A DNA stretch of 38,747 nt, taken from the IMG/VR virus record IMGVR_UViG_3300042691_001984, positions 1-38,747 of that record. The stretch is one strand, 5' to 3'. The notes below the pieces were generated by a model. That model worked only from the letters and a program-made list of their open reading frames with translations. It had not been told where the DNA came from and searched no databases. This stretch comes from a virus. The position numbers were made by a program, and so were the translations under genes. Positions 9,401 through 17,445 of this stretch are shown here, piece by piece (the stretch's first letter is position 1; every line of letters begins with the position of its first letter).

Positions 9401-10484
9401 GTTGCTGAGTCTGATCTTCACCAGTTTGAGTAATAGGTGCTTCTGGCCCTTTACCGAACGCCACATCAGTAGCCGCAGTTATACCTGCGCCACCAAATCC
9501 ACCTTTAAGGCCAGCGTTAATAAAGCGCTCAAAGTTCTTCTCAGAGAAAAACTGCTGATTCTTATCAACAAACTTTTCAGCAGCGGCGGACGATACTTCT
9601 TGTAATGCCTCAGTACCACCTTCAGTGACGAAGCCTTGCGCTGCACCTTTACCAGCACGCTTGTACCATGCGGCTGCAACTTCTTCTGGCTTGAGGCCAG
9701 CCTTACTCATCTTGCGTAACAAGGCGACAGGCGTAATTGCATCTAGTGCAGCATTGAATGAACCAAACGCTAGAGCCGCGCCAAGGTCTTCTTTACCTGT
9801 CGCCTCATAAATGTTTTGATAAACATCAGGGATGTTCTGTGCTGCAGAACCAGTCAATGCACCAGCGGCTTGATATTTAAGCGCAATTTTTTGGGCTTCC
9901 TTCATGCCTACATCTAGTGCGGCTTTCTTGATCCCCTCAATACTTTCTTGCGTAAGAATATTCTTAGCGGCAGCGCGTGCAACTTCTTTAGCTGCAAAGT
10001 CTTGCGCTGCTTTTTCTGCCGCCACAATAGCAGGGCGACCTATCATTGCCGCCGCACCACCAGTAAGAATACTAGGCAGGATGGACGGTATGGCTTCGCC
10101 AATAGATTCCTTGATATACGTTAGCGCTTTGCCAACACTATCAATATCTTTGTATGACGCAACTTCTGCGGGATAAAGTTTTTGAGTTTCTTGTTGATAT
10201 GCAGCAGCTTCCTGCATTTGTTTCTTAGCGTACTCATCAGCGCCAAACGCTTTGCCAATCATGGCTGGAGCAACATCACCCAATAAAGAGGAGATGCCAC
10301 GACCGCCACGCATGACGGACGGAATGAAACCAGTTGCGCCCTTTTCTTCTATTGGAGCGACAACAGGAGCTGGCGCTTCAAAGTAATCTTGCGCCATCGA
10401 ATTAACGAAGTTTTGCGATAAACCTTCAGGCCCTTTGAACTCATGAAGTTTGCCACCAGGTCCTCGGACTTTATACAACGCCAT
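3429..10484 (-). CDS. Giant polyvalent virion protein with HExxH metallopeptidase motif
   Basis: At 2351 residues this is by far the largest protein here. It has the build of a large polyvalent protein that is packaged and ejected with phage DNA. The N-terminal 350 residues are Ala/Gly-rich and helical with weakly hydrophobic stretches, including TEGGTEALQEVSSAAAE near 285. A Pro-rich linker (PPPPPPG) lies near 370, followed by long charged helices. HELTH at 1000-1004, with E1056 in NIYEFIAYAM, matches a gluzincin-type zinc peptidase (HExxH plus downstream Glu). NPAFAPMNFVRDAFTNA near 1756 resembles the LPD38 module common at the end of such proteins. A hydrophobic segment lies near 2012-2028 and charged coils finish the protein. 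An AAAGGG ribosome site precedes the ATG. Peptidase activity and ejection are inferred from family logic. Confidence 0.8.
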   Translation of the reverse strand: MALYKVRGPGGKLHEFKGPEGLSQNFVNSMAQDYFEAPAPVVAPIEEKGATGFIPSVMRGGRGISSLLGDVAPAMIGKAFGADEYAKKQMQEAAAYQQETQKLYPAEVASYKDIDSVGKALTYIKESIGEAIPSILPSILTGGAAAMIGRPAIVAAEKAAQDFAAKEVARAAAKNILTQESIEGIKKAALDVGMKEAQKIALKYQAAGALTGSAAQNIPDVYQNIYEATGKEDLGAALAFGSFNAALDAITPVALLRKMSKAGLKPEEVAAAWYKRAGKGAAQGFVTEGGTEALQEVSSAAAEKFVDKNQQFFSEKNFERFINAGLKGGFGGAGITAATDVAFGKGPEAPITQTGEDQTQQQEQVEPPPPPPGTKTAPAFTGDEEFKIHPEGFNPPQAPAPPAGAVTSLPTNPDIDEKQKQYDKREAEIAELKAKNGAPQHIQSKINKNLKLKAQIDAARTALAQAPTTGEENVGQPITQTGGEGAGISGAASANAPAGGLGGAEPPGMVRTGEDATGADLGETAQPTPVNELTPEQVAQKLNDDQAAMAAARESIGKKATPAGPQVKSVQKDLDELNSLFGDDGLPSKGTARRTKAQIAEDEDRDAKLNEIGQNYGLTRKKDETQREYAARIKDAGKYEIKRQAEATEGMPDTQIPETETAKQELKKPTLYKNSITDEQRQMYDDMVEEYNGAIETARREAEEALKDKAALGSTEAIKKNVEKAQANSVDQELPIFDNLTDDEVRKYFGEHIVRNSYDEHLKAAQALSDYMSDKRFESRAAGKETQTKEQNDADKAAAVAEVVAQDNYMSVRDAYGRKTGLSYRFPAWNALSQASKDLYQAINDVNSAMEQDMAFRAIKKQIQKELLDKQTEENIKEAKQQSYREMLVAAERARKGQPAGKGVLLPDNILKKLLSGDIAGVLKYLNEEGKGVKAQTKFGNMFSRQIFRLLAGALQNIEDFKVNVVYDENMIYDDLGTYDANSNTFYFGPNGMDEATVLHELTHAATVKLIHQYYTDKSKLDARTVKAVEHLINVANLAKAELGSKYKNAFENIYEFIAYAMTDLDFQHDLAQIQVESAATVTGQVKRTPYSQREQRQVSITGYDTMLDNLWNYFTGTLAYMYRLFYPRQQKQAILMPTELTGRPRGTKKEAVSEAENIKALDKINRKLRKKGDLNEQDVEESTTGLKPGDVVPVNEDTAARSPDEASAEFKAAFDQEKKERRDELAPIYGDLVDKGGVTNLKREILREPGFKGNLLLEAADVIQQLFAAPVGGIEQLGGKGGFGSVLQSKGTAKTTKQATTPPAQTDAQITQKALGIVSIKERSAKSLLRNIFSKAGYDTAVEYFQSDRHPLKMVFDRGRIFGVVDVIGKKANDVYTEVSLSIGKATDIYARQMKPLADDVNSAVEAYAKKLNISVKDALANLHLILQARHEPERRHIKFLLDVPLDDTPSNKRFQLGNEYYSAAGLRQAILDILAEPAPGLSDQQRTARAQKLRQMLETVVADPSSHQKINAKGELTKAIEFDEQAEMYSVIAGRSPNEIQAFRNTLDIRANKAEIDAVSDALRKVHKQTIALNKEANYWSEPVANIVDFYGFNDYVPFKGRPDQRTIDEEFNFETKRIGGDYQDAQDRFEGRESESENPVLQSLADGATASLRAGRKDTPQTIVNAINAKIIRGHKVDTITFADRFSGRTTKKDITGTNKIFLYKKDGTIDVYQIDDNKIAQSIKRSYRTSNPIWDRADMITSGIGQTHTRYNPAFAPMNFVRDAFTNAGIIGAEFDPITGGKLLTGMASDVANNGLARSLNFAKLYAEGKFDQIEKLAGAGKPYESLSSKERYYRDLDYYVKKGGRVSYLQGVAAKGALDQLIKEVGRSGILRTKDQIDKFIDIYNDMFELSSRVAAYRLLKDQYYHENLANKMSVADAQEDAKIRAVTYAKNLANFEQVGKWGKQAGALFMFFRPAATGAVRAIEALAPAFSFNEENFRKEAIAEGRTPQQIERAVAIMQKRQYGARRMMVTMTGIGVAFYTMALMMAGDDEEGRNRVATDDMARWTRYVRIFIPGFEKPLQISWGFGPGAFAAAGAQIASMGSGRVSIGEALSNIVTVGLDSFLPLPFSRISPIENFPAWAMDSVTPSAFRPFFEYVMNMDGLGREIYNNRQTRYGDAYTGGDSIPEAYKLAARTLFDATDGAIDWSPNTMYFFASNYFDGMAKMGTAATNLSYTVAGNKDFDPKHDLPFIGSFIGTKSNVDAREFSKVEDKIKAMDKRINALKDKPEALERYLDSNPDAYAAVEFYNEQVNGQLREVRAVANQVRANGELTPRERKLQLEEINGISSTIKRQLLNVFEELDIKP

Positions 10485-10496
10485 AGTAGCCCTTTA

Positions 10497-12689
10497 TTAA
10501 TCTTCGTCAGTATCGTACGTGTTACCTGTTGGGCCAAACCCTATAGAAGCACCTGCATTTTTGCGGTATTTTTTAGCAAATTCTTCAACTATTTCTGGAT
10601 ATGGGCGTTTATCCATCATGCCAGAACGACTTTTCATGTAACCATTTGCTGCTTGTATAGCACGATCTTCGGCTTTACTATATGCATTTATGTACGGAGT
10701 CATAGACTTGTTAGCGTATTGACTCTTTAATAGTGCGTAACGTTGACCTTCTAGACCTTCTTTAGCTATATTGCTGCGTCTTGTTTCATCCAACTGAGCT
10801 TGCTGTTGACGCATCATGCGAATATTAGAAGCAGCAGATATCATGCCTTGTTTATTGCCCCTGCTTTCAGCAATTCTGTACTTCTGATATTCAATATCCA
10901 GTTTGGCTGCGTTATCTTGTGAAGCGCGTACAAGTTTCTGTTGATCCATCGCAGCTTGAGCCACACCGGGACCTGCTCTAGAAGCACTTTGGATAACTCC
11001 TGCAAGACCACGCCGTGTTCCGGGTTGCGAAGCAGCTTGAGCCATACCAAACCCGCCAACGGTAAGAAGGTTAGCTAACCCTTGCTTTTTAATTTCTTCA
11101 GGTTGTTTCTTGAGTGCCTCAATAGAAGCTTCAACTTTTTTAGCACGAGCTTCACTCTCTGGGTCTCTCAAAAATTCTTGCGCTGTTTTAAGGTCGTCTA
11201 TAAAAGACGGTTCTTTAGATGGGGTAGAACCAGCGCCAGCAGTAATACCGGGTTTTGTAACTTTCTGTTGGTTTAATTTATCTTTTACGGGAGCAGTGGC
11301 TATCTTGTTACTAGTAGAAACAGCGTTTAATGTAGAACCAGAGTCTGGTTGGTTTTGTATGTTGGCAAGCCTTAAATTTTCTTTAGCTGCTTTTATTTGT
11401 TCTTTAGCATAACTGCCTCTGCCATCCATAATATCTTGTATTTGTGAGAGTCCTATAGTTTCTCCTCGATTTCTTGCGCTATCAACTATTTTTTGCACTT
11501 CACTCATAGATAATTTTTCAGGAGGCTCATATGTGCTAGTTGAACCACCAAATTGTGGGTCTGTAATTAGGTCTCCATCAGCAAAAGCAACTACACCGCC
11601 ACCAGCCATTCTGTTAGCCATCTCAGGCGTAATGCCGCTGGCTACCCCGCGTTGCTCAGAAGCACGCATAGCCATTTCATCTTGTGCAGCACGGAACTCT
11701 GCTGGAGAAGATGGGTTACGTAAAATGCCTTGTAACTGCTCATCAGTTAATTTATCAACAGCAGACGCCATCTCATATGGGTCGTTCATTGGATCAGGTA
11801 TATCTCCACCCAATTTGTAGCCTTGAACTGCCCCACCATCCGCATATGAATGGACTTCGCCACCTTCAGCCATCATTTTGCTTAAGCCGTAAGCGCCCAT
11901 ACCCAAACCGCCAAGTTGTCCCAACGTATTAGGAGGCGCTTGATAGACCTGAGATTGTGTGTTCATTCCCATCGGAGTACCACGAACTAAGTTAGCCATG
12001 TAACTGAGTTGCTGATATGGGTAGTTCTTCTGAGTCAAGAAGTCTTGATACCCAACATCTAAACCTTTTTGTGTCTGTGCCTGTTGTTGCGCACCTAATT
12101 GATTTTGCAACCCAAGCGTCTGTACGTTTTGGTTAAAACCTTGGTTGTATTGGTTTTGCGCATTACCAAATGCAGTATCCAGACCTTGACCATAGATACT
12201 CTGTAACCCCATGTTGCGGTTGCGCTCGTTCTCAGCTTGCATCAAAGCCTGACGTCCACCACCAAATGCACCTGCCTGAGTAGCCTGTGTGTTAGCCTGC
12301 ATACCGCTAATGTCATATTGACGATTGGCTTCGGCAAGTCGTGGAGCCAAAATCTGGTTCATGTACGGGTTCATGTACCCGCCGACGTCTTGTTGGAATC
12401 CTGCTGGCCCGGTTTGAATATTAGCCGCGCCAGTTTGTGCCTGTTGTTGTAGTGGGGTAAACCCTGCTACGCGCTCGCCACCGTATGCTTGATATGGATT
12501 TTGACTAACGTCTGTTACTGCCTTACCCTTGGACAGTACATCTTGTGCATAAGGTTTCGCCCAATCAGGTAAGTCTTGGGTTTGAACAGACGTAGTATCC
12601 GCTGGGGCACCGCCGCCACCACCGCCACCGCCACTGTCTTGAGGCCCGCTCATGGGCATAAGGCTTCTTTTTAATGCTAATAAGTCCAT
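10497..12689 (-). CDS. Probable internal virion/ejection protein with GG-x-x-x-ADGG motifs
   Basis: This 730-residue protein starts with an eight-glycine run near residues 19-27 and then a Gln/Asn/Gly-rich part (residues 80-240) with YGGERVAGFTPLQQQA and a long series of polar helices. Near 272 and 359 it has AEGGEVHSYADGG and AGGGVVAFADG, a motif that recurs in other proteins of this window. The C-terminal half is a predicted coiled coil rich in Ala, Gln and Lys. It lies between the giant polyvalent protein (12 bases downstream) and the GNAT-like gene. That position and composition fit an ejection protein of podoviruses. No enzymatic domain is recognised, so the role is inferred from context. 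Confidence 0.6.
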   Translation of the reverse strand: MDLLALKRSLMPMSGPQDSGGGGGGGGAPADTTSVQTQDLPDWAKPYAQDVLSKGKAVTDVSQNPYQAYGGERVAGFTPLQQQAQTGAANIQTGPAGFQQDVGGYMNPYMNQILAPRLAEANRQYDISGMQANTQATQAGAFGGGRQALMQAENERNRNMGLQSIYGQGLDTAFGNAQNQYNQGFNQNVQTLGLQNQLGAQQQAQTQKGLDVGYQDFLTQKNYPYQQLSYMANLVRGTPMGMNTQSQVYQAPPNTLGQLGGLGMGAYGLSKMMAEGGEVHSYADGGAVQGYKLGGDIPDPMNDPYEMASAVDKLTDEQLQGILRNPSSPAEFRAAQDEMAMRASEQRGVASGITPEMANRMAGGGVVAFADGDLITDPQFGGSTSTYEPPEKLSMSEVQKIVDSARNRGETIGLSQIQDIMDGRGSYAKEQIKAAKENLRLANIQNQPDSGSTLNAVSTSNKIATAPVKDKLNQQKVTKPGITAGAGSTPSKEPSFIDDLKTAQEFLRDPESEARAKKVEASIEALKKQPEEIKKQGLANLLTVGGFGMAQAASQPGTRRGLAGVIQSASRAGPGVAQAAMDQQKLVRASQDNAAKLDIEYQKYRIAESRGNKQGMISAASNIRMMRQQQAQLDETRRSNIAKEGLEGQRYALLKSQYANKSMTPYINAYSKAEDRAIQAANGYMKSRSGMMDKRPYPEIVEEFAKKYRKNAGASIGFGPTGNTYDTDED

Positions 12690-12690
12690 C

Positions 12691-13116
12691 TCAGACCTCT
12701 TTAAAAAACTTTTGATACATTACGCTTTGTATGGAATATCCATACTTATTGGCTTGCTTGCGCCATCCGGGGCGACCAACAAACTCAACACCAGCGCATC
12801 CAGCGTCCTTAGCAAACCTATCTAGTAGGTCGAACATTTCGTCTTCTGCGTACTGCATATGGTCTTCTTCACCAGCGCAATATTGCACAGTCAGCATTTT
12901 GCATCTTGGGTAATCTTTGATCTCCGTGATTACGTGACCATAAATCTGCCCATCTTGATGCGCCACCCACAACTGCATTTGTCCATTTAAGACAAACCGC
13001 AAAATATCATCAACAACCGCCCTACCTCTTGTCCATTCCCCAGACTTAGCTAGATAAGGCAACAACGCTGGAAGCACTCCAGAGATTTGCCCAACGGGTA
13101 CTAAATTTATCTTCAT
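12691..13116 (-). CDS. GNAT-like acetyltransferase-fold protein
   Basis: This 141-residue protein has the size and strand-helix rhythm of a GNAT domain: QLWVAHQDGQIYGHVITEI (central strands), KMLTVQYCAGEE, a helix, then the C-terminal EFVGRPGWRKQANKYGY that resembles the GNAT end motif. The usual acetyl-CoA loop (Q/R-x-x-G-x-G/A) is not obvious, so it may be a structural relic and not an active enzyme. GNAT-like proteins occur among podovirus internal virion proteins, and T7 gp13 has been compared with this fold. Its start overlaps the stop of the upstream gene as ATGA, which suggests translational coupling with the two ejection-type neighbours. Confidence 0.6.
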   Translation of the reverse strand: MKINLVPVGQISGVLPALLPYLAKSGEWTRGRAVVDDILRFVLNGQMQLWVAHQDGQIYGHVITEIKDYPRCKMLTVQYCAGEEDHMQYAEDEMFDLLDRFAKDAGCAGVEFVGRPGWRKQANKYGYSIQSVMYQKFFKEV

Positions 13117-14552
13117 GCGGGCAAATACTTATCTGCCCTAGTGTTCTTAGCAACTTTCCCTTTACCCACGGTTTTACCACGGGCGGCTTGAATTCTGTCC
13201 ATCATTGCGTATAGCTTGCGTGCGCCAGCCTCAGTTGAGCCGTTGCCAATTTCAGAGACAATTCTTGCGGGAACAACGAACTCGCCATCAGCCAAACGAG
13301 CAGGCTGTTTTTTACCTATTACAGCAGGTATCGAATCAGATACACCATCACCGGGACCACGGAGGAGGCGACCACCATCAGAATAGCCACCAAGGTTGTA
13401 ATGTGCATCGGATAGCCCCCCTGTAGCGTAGCCCATCAAACCGCCATCCGCTGCCTGCGCTGCGGGATAACCCGGATACAACTGCTGAGACTCTTGATCT
13501 GAAAGCGCTGTGTAGGATGGGTTGAAGTAAGTGTTCTCTGTGCCAGTAGCACCTGCCGCTGGAGTCGGCGACACCATACCGGGACTAAATCTGTAGTGGG
13601 GTACAACCTGTGCTTTTTGTTGAGTTTTTGGCACATTTAATCCGTCTGGTTTTAAACCTTCAGAAGCCACAGGAGCCGCAGCCGCTAAACCCTGTTTGGC
13701 TAGCCCCATGTAGCTTCCGCCACCGACTGTTTTAAATTTATCCGCTGTTGGGTTAGAGACTAAAGATTCAGCGCCTTTATACACAGCGTCAAGCCCTGTA
13801 GGGATTGGTTTACTAAGTGGTACAGCGTATGGGTTGGCCTGAGAAGTTTTCATGCCAACTTGATTAGCCAGATTCTCTCGCATCTCGGCTTCTCCCGCTG
13901 CTGTATATGGCTGTGCTGTAGTAGGTGTTGGAGCTGCGACTTCTATACCACCGGGGCTAGTAGGCAACCCGGAACCTACCTGTGCAAATTCGTTTACAGG
14001 GGCACCATAGTCCGTTAAGTACTTCGCGCTTTCAAGTGTTTGAGCCTTTGCTTGGGCGGCTTGTTCAGCTTGCTGTTGTACAACAGCATTGTTTCTAGCT
14101 ATTTCTTCTTTTAGACCAATGTCACTGGATAACGTCGCTTCATTAGCCGCAGTAGAACCAGCCTCTGAAGTAGCGAGACCTTCTAATCCGCCAGCCAATC
14201 CAGCGCCACCATATGCGCCAAGTCCAGCCATCAAGCCACCCATCAAACCTGCTTTAGGGTTCAATAAATAACTACCAGCACCAACTAACGCCGCAGTTTG
14301 AAAAGCTGAAGTTAGACCCAATGAAGCACCACCAGTCGCAGGGGCTAGCGCCATACCAGCAATCATTGGTAGCATTGAAGACAAGAAGCCCGCTTCGGGT
14401 AGTCCAGTCTCAGGATTGATTGTTAACTGACCCCCATGCGCCATAGCCAAGTCATTGAGGCTGCTGACCTCATCTTGGGACATGTGGACGAGCGTATCGT
14501 CAGGTCCTCGACCTTGATTAGATAGATGTTTGGCAGCAAGTTGTAGGCTCAT
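13113..14552 (-). CDS. Probable internal virion protein with glycine-zipper membrane region
   Basis: The 479-residue protein begins with a region containing LVHMSQDEVSSLNDLA and LTINPETGLPEAGFL. A long hydrophobic Gly/Ala-rich stretch follows (residues about 60-130, including GGLMAGLGAYGGAGLAGGL) that could insert into a membrane as glycine-zipper helices. The middle is Pro/Ala/Thr-rich and disordered. Near the end, DGGLMGYATGG and GGYSDGGRL lead into GPGDGVSDSIPAVI and LADGEFVVPARIVSEIGNGS, a compact element known from many phage virion proteins. The membrane-active region and the neighbours suggest a protein that helps DNA cross the host envelope. That role is inferred. Confidence 0.6.
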   Translation of the reverse strand: MSLQLAAKHLSNQGRGPDDTLVHMSQDEVSSLNDLAMAHGGQLTINPETGLPEAGFLSSMLPMIAGMALAPATGGASLGLTSAFQTAALVGAGSYLLNPKAGLMGGLMAGLGAYGGAGLAGGLEGLATSEAGSTAANEATLSSDIGLKEEIARNNAVVQQQAEQAAQAKAQTLESAKYLTDYGAPVNEFAQVGSGLPTSPGGIEVAAPTPTTAQPYTAAGEAEMRENLANQVGMKTSQANPYAVPLSKPIPTGLDAVYKGAESLVSNPTADKFKTVGGGSYMGLAKQGLAAAAPVASEGLKPDGLNVPKTQQKAQVVPHYRFSPGMVSPTPAAGATGTENTYFNPSYTALSDQESQQLYPGYPAAQAADGGLMGYATGGLSDAHYNLGGYSDGGRLLRGPGDGVSDSIPAVIGKKQPARLADGEFVVPARIVSEIGNGSTEAGARKLYAMMDRIQAARGKTVGKGKVAKNTRADKYLPA

Positions 14553-14586
14553 TTTTGCCTCGCGTGTAGGGGGTTAATCGAGTTTA

Positions 14587-14850
14587 TCATGCCTTAACTC
14601 TTAATGGGTAGCTTGATGCTACGCCACCAGACGTATCGTAGTAGACGTCACCAGAGCGCAAATCAGCAAAATCAGCATCTGTTGGCATGTATCGCAAATC
14701 TAAATTGATAGAAGTAGCGCCGATCGGTCCGGGGTTAGTTAGTTGTGCAAAAAACAATCGCAAAATGTTGTTCAGTTGATCTTGAAACTGCCGTTGATAT
14801 TGCTCTGGGGCTAATGGCAGGTTTGGTGGGGTTACGTTTATTTGTGACAT
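14587..14850 (-). CDS. Small conserved virion-module protein
   Basis: The 87-residue product begins MSQINVTPPNLPLAPEQY, has an amphipathic helix (QFQDQLNNILRLFFAQL), and ends with DLRSGDVYYDTSGG and a short basic tail. The function is unknown. It is coupled to the tail hub gene by a TAATG overlap (the stop and start share base 14850), so the two are probably made together. This suggests a small accessory or adaptor subunit of the tail. Confidence 0.6.
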   Translation of the reverse strand: MSQINVTPPNLPLAPEQYQRQFQDQLNNILRLFFAQLTNPGPIGATSINLDLRYMPTDADFADLRSGDVYYDTSGGVASSYPLRVKA

Positions 14851-17444
14851 TAGCGACGTCCATCTGGTCTGATGTCAATACGCGGGGCACCCAACTGCCA
14901 CTGGGTTCCAACTTGATTAGAAGAAATCTTCATAGCCATCTGCCGTCCGCGCACCCGTGTGTAGACCTGACCAGTAAACTGATCCACCGTGTATGTACCG
15001 ATACGGGCTACATTGGCATAACTTGTACCGCCAACCGATTGGTTCGCTGCTTCATTGGTATCGTTATACCCAGAACCAGAGTTCTGCATGGGTAGCAGAT
15101 AGAACGTAACTTGCGGAGTAGCCCCAGTAGTAGACGATCCACGGAATGTAAGGTCAGGGAGTAAACGCCAAATAAACCCAAAGTTGTGCCCATCGCCAAT
15201 ATCAAACTCGGACGAAGTGATGTATGCCTCAATAGGAAGTGCAGTGCCTGTAGTGTTATCGTCAACACCGTACTCATGGTAGACAAGATTGTTTACGTAA
15301 GTAGCCGCAATAGGGTTAGTAATCAAACCAGAATCCAGCCATGCTGTTCTAGCCATATTACCGTAAGCCCACAAATCTTCGGTGTAGTTATACGTCACGT
15401 AGCGGTCAATAGTTGTAGAACCAGAGGAGCAGTAGAACCACCAGACCTCATTAAAGCCTTCGTTAGTTCCGGCAAAGAACTGCGCTTGTTGGTCAAGATT
15501 GATGTCGCTATAAACGTGTCGTAGTAAGTCACAACGCAGAGTTTGGGTTCTACCGTCGTATTTATAGAACTTGTCCACACCCATCCAATAAACAACACCA
15601 GATGCAATGATGGCTGTGTTGTATCCTGCTAGGGAGACGTTGTCACCTAAGAGTTGTGTGCCCCAGATAAACGGCGCACCAAGATACTGCATAGAGTACA
15701 GCGATGTATCCGTAAACACAACAATCTCTTGGCGAGTCTGTACTGCAGCAACGATTTCAGAACCGTGCGATAGGCGGATAAAGCCCGCTTGGTTAGTTAC
15801 TGCGGGTGTCCAGTTAGTTACGGATTCTTGGTCAGACCAGCGAATCAACATGGGGTCTAAGTCACCGCCGCCAAAAGGCGTACAGCCAAACGCAATAGTA
15901 AATCTACTAGCATCCGACACCATCATGTTGTTTACAAGGGCTGGCACAGCCGACGCCCCGTTCAGAGAAGTTACAGGAATGCCGTGTTGGTAGATAGTCT
16001 GCGTACCTGTCTGCGTTCCAGTCAATACGATTAAGTCCCCACCGTATGTAGCAGAGATGTTGAACGTATTAGACGCAAAGTTGTTTACATAGTATGTTGT
16101 GCCAATAGTCATTCCAGTCGGCACAGTGCCAGTACTAACTATCTGAATAGCCGTAGCATTAGTCAAAGTGCTGATGGTCGTAAACGTCGCTGGGGTGTAG
16201 ATCGTGATAGTCCCAGAACCTGCAGTAGTCAAGTTAATAGCCGCCCCACCAACGGTCGTCGCAAGTTGCGCTGTAGCTGCAACAGGGTTAACTATGTAAT
16301 AGACAGTGCCAGCCACCAAAGGCGCGGGCAGAGAAGTGGTTGAAGTAAATTTAACAGGCGTTCCGGTAGCAATAGCCGTGGAGAACGTGATGTACTCCGT
16401 AGCAGTATCAACAGCAGAAACAGTCTGGGAGTTAATAGTTATAGTGACATTAAGCCCGTTGGGGGTAACGTAAGCGTTCCAATAATAGAGTGGGCCACCA
16501 CGGTAGCCAAAGATTAAATCCTGACCGAAGTTGTTCTGATACCAGATACGAGCAGGGGCAACACTAGCCTGCCCTGAACCCCAAGAGCCAGAACCCCAAG
16601 AACCTGCGCCCCAACCAGTTAATGGCTGTGATGAGTCATATCCGACAGGTATTTCGTAGTTGGTGTTAACCGTTGTACCACCACTGCCAACATCATAAGC
16701 CGTAGCTGCAACTGAGGTAGTGATAGTAAATGAGTTAGCGTTAATCTTAGTGATAGCAAAACTACTGTTTAAAACGTCGGCGGTAATTCCTGTAGTAGCG
16801 GCAATGGAAAAAGTACCAGAACCAGCAGATGATGTAGAGATAGCCGCACCACCGGGCACGTTTGTAAAGCTAACAGTTGTGCCAGACACAACCAATATGT
16901 AGTACTGTACGTTCTCAGCCAGACCAGTAGGTAGAGCACCACCAGAAGACACAGTAAGCGTTACTGGCGTATTCGTTGCAAAAGCCGTTGTAGCCAACAC
17001 AAAGTTAGTTGCTGTAGACCGAGTAAAAGTCTGCGTGCTTAGTGCCACTGCACCAAGGAAGTTAACGTAGTCGCCTGTAGATGCACCATGTGATGCGCTA
17101 GTAACAGTAACTGTGGTTGAGCCTGTTGTTGCAGCGAACGGACCACTCAGCGTTACATAAGACCGAATCGGCGTAATGTCGTTATACGCCCCACCTTGCT
17201 CTACATAGAACTTTAGATACGTGCCAACCCCAACATAGACTATCCCGTTTAGAGAAGCCCATGACCAGAGGGAGCGGCATGTGCCTTCGTATGTATAACC
17301 AGAAATCTGTGACCAACCACCGATCTTCTCAGGCGTGCCTTGGCGAAAGCGAATTTTGTCGCAGTCATACCACCCACCCTCGTTGGTGTAACGGGTGTTT
17401 TCCTTGTTCACACCGGGTTTGAGCAGTAGTTTTTGTAATGGCAT
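14850..17444 (-). CDS. Tail hub / nozzle-like protein (P22 gp10 or T7 gp12 type) with inserted beta modules
   Basis: The N-terminus has KPGVNKENTRYTNEGGWYDC followed by DKIRFRQGTPEKIGGW, a hallmark of podovirus tail proteins that close the portal vertex. Near residue 518 the element DLDPMLIRWSDQESVTNW and the following VFTDTSLYSMQYLGAPFIWG resemble the blades of the gp10/gp12 propeller. Between them are three copies of a beta module of about 50 residues (near 166-215, 366-417 and 436-485). Each copy shows PTGL/PAPL...YYI/YYV...GGAAI...GSGT and resembles the E1-FCCH-like domains seen in phage proteins. The insertions make the protein unusually long at 864 residues. It ends one base into the next gene's start. 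Confidence 0.7.
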   Translation of the reverse strand: MPLQKLLLKPGVNKENTRYTNEGGWYDCDKIRFRQGTPEKIGGWSQISGYTYEGTCRSLWSWASLNGIVYVGVGTYLKFYVEQGGAYNDITPIRSYVTLSGPFAATTGSTTVTVTSASHGASTGDYVNFLGAVALSTQTFTRSTATNFVLATTAFATNTPVTLTVSSGGALPTGLAENVQYYILVVSGTTVSFTNVPGGAAISTSSAGSGTFSIAATTGITADVLNSSFAITKINANSFTITTSVAATAYDVGSGGTTVNTNYEIPVGYDSSQPLTGWGAGSWGSGSWGSGQASVAPARIWYQNNFGQDLIFGYRGGPLYYWNAYVTPNGLNVTITINSQTVSAVDTATEYITFSTAIATGTPVKFTSTTSLPAPLVAGTVYYIVNPVAATAQLATTVGGAAINLTTAGSGTITIYTPATFTTISTLTNATAIQIVSTGTVPTGMTIGTTYYVNNFASNTFNISATYGGDLIVLTGTQTGTQTIYQHGIPVTSLNGASAVPALVNNMMVSDASRFTIAFGCTPFGGGDLDPMLIRWSDQESVTNWTPAVTNQAGFIRLSHGSEIVAAVQTRQEIVVFTDTSLYSMQYLGAPFIWGTQLLGDNVSLAGYNTAIIASGVVYWMGVDKFYKYDGRTQTLRCDLLRHVYSDINLDQQAQFFAGTNEGFNEVWWFYCSSGSTTIDRYVTYNYTEDLWAYGNMARTAWLDSGLITNPIAATYVNNLVYHEYGVDDNTTGTALPIEAYITSSEFDIGDGHNFGFIWRLLPDLTFRGSSTTGATPQVTFYLLPMQNSGSGYNDTNEAANQSVGGTSYANVARIGTYTVDQFTGQVYTRVRGRQMAMKISSNQVGTQWQLGAPRIDIRPDGRR

Positions 17445-17445
17445 A

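Noticed and set aside
9188-9466. 92-codon - strand frame inside the giant polyvalent gene
   Set aside because: It is a different frame of a Pro/Ala-rich low-complexity coding region and has no independent support.
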